Of a DNA stretch of 5,840 nt, positions 5,672-5,840 are shown in pieces. The position numbers and the translations under genes were made by a program. Below the pieces are notes generated by a model. The model was not told the origin of the DNA and did not search any database. It saw only the letters and a program-made list of their open reading frames with translations. This DNA is from Tissierellia bacterium. GTDB taxonomy: Bacteria > Bacillota > Clostridia > Tissierellales > Tissierellaceae. How positions within the stretch are numbered: position 1 is the first letter of the stretch; each line of letters opens with the position of its first letter. The DNA lies in the NCBI GenBank assembly GCA_012521625.1, contig JAAYLY010000211.1:1-5840 (forward strand). The letters run 5' to 3'.

Positions 5672-5840
5672 ATGAAGGTCATAATCGATAGGTTTGAGGG
5701 AAAATACGCAGTTTGTGAAAGGGAAGACTTAGAAATAATCAATATAGAAAGGGATAAAATTCCACAAGAAGCCAAAGAGGGTGATGTTTTAATAATACAG
5801 GCTGATAAAATTACTATATACAGGGATGGGACTGAACAGA
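5672..5840 (+). CDS. DUF3006-family protein, 3' end beyond the window
   Basis: The frame starts at ATG 5672 after GAGGTGA (5661-5667) and is open to the window edge, giving 56 residues. It begins MKVIIDRFEGKYAVCERED and continues with INIERDKIPQEAKEGDVLII and then a TIYRDGTEQ segment. This is the pattern of the short DUF3006 proteins of Firmicutes: IDRFEG near the start, a Glu-rich middle, then KEGDVL. These are small single-domain beta-rich cytosolic proteins of about 70-90 residues with no established function, so most of the protein is probably visible. In many Firmicutes they lie next to a ComEC/Rec2-like metallo-beta-lactamase gene; whether that holds here lies outside the window. The gene is divergent from the small minus-strand gene. 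Confidence 0.8.
   Translation, partial: MKVIIDRFEGKYAVCEREDLEIINIERDKIPQEAKEGDVLIIQADKITIYRDGTEQ

Overview
The window looks like a piece of a low-to-moderate GC Gram-positive anaerobe chromosome, most likely class Clostridia. The evidence is strong AGGAGG-type ribosome sites, TTG and GTG starts beside ATG, heavy use of AGG and ATA codons, AT-rich intergenic DNA, and gene families common in Clostridia. The class-level placement is inference; no marker gene is present to fix it.

Layout. A good sigma-A-type promoter at 74-103 drives a tight two-gene unit on the + strand. It encodes a HyuA-like ATPase of the hydantoinase/oxoprolinase superfamily (134-1813) and a histone-deacetylase-superfamily zinc amidohydrolase (best start 1806, end 3116). 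Their reading frames overlap by 8 nt, and the Shine-Dalgarno of the second lies inside the end of the first. After a 123-nt gap with its own -10 box comes a GNAT-fold acyltransferase (best start 3240, end 4016). After another 112-nt gap comes a PIG-L/LmbE-type zinc N-deacetylase (4129-5073), closed by a strong intrinsic terminator (5115-5145).

The right end is an AT-rich intergenic region. It holds an imperfect inverted repeat (5193-5261) and a 38-codon minus-strand gene (5346-5462) that is too short for ordinary ORF calling but has a textbook Shine-Dalgarno and its own strand-directional terminator (5300-5329). A DUF3006 protein starts divergently at 5672 and runs off the window.

How the genes may work together. 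HyuA-family proteins use ATP to open lactam or amide rings, usually with a HyuB partner. No HyuB is seen here. Its position downstream is taken by a zinc deacylase that carries an extra C-terminal four-cysteine module. The next two genes form an acetyltransferase/N-deacetylase pair of the kind seen in cell-surface glycan and small-thiol biosynthesis. All four genes can therefore be read as amide or acyl-amide chemistry. Only the HyuA-HDAC pair shows direct sequence evidence of being co-translated; the link to the GNAT and PIG-L genes is adjacency only. No CRISPR array, tRNA, rRNA, transposase or phage gene was seen.
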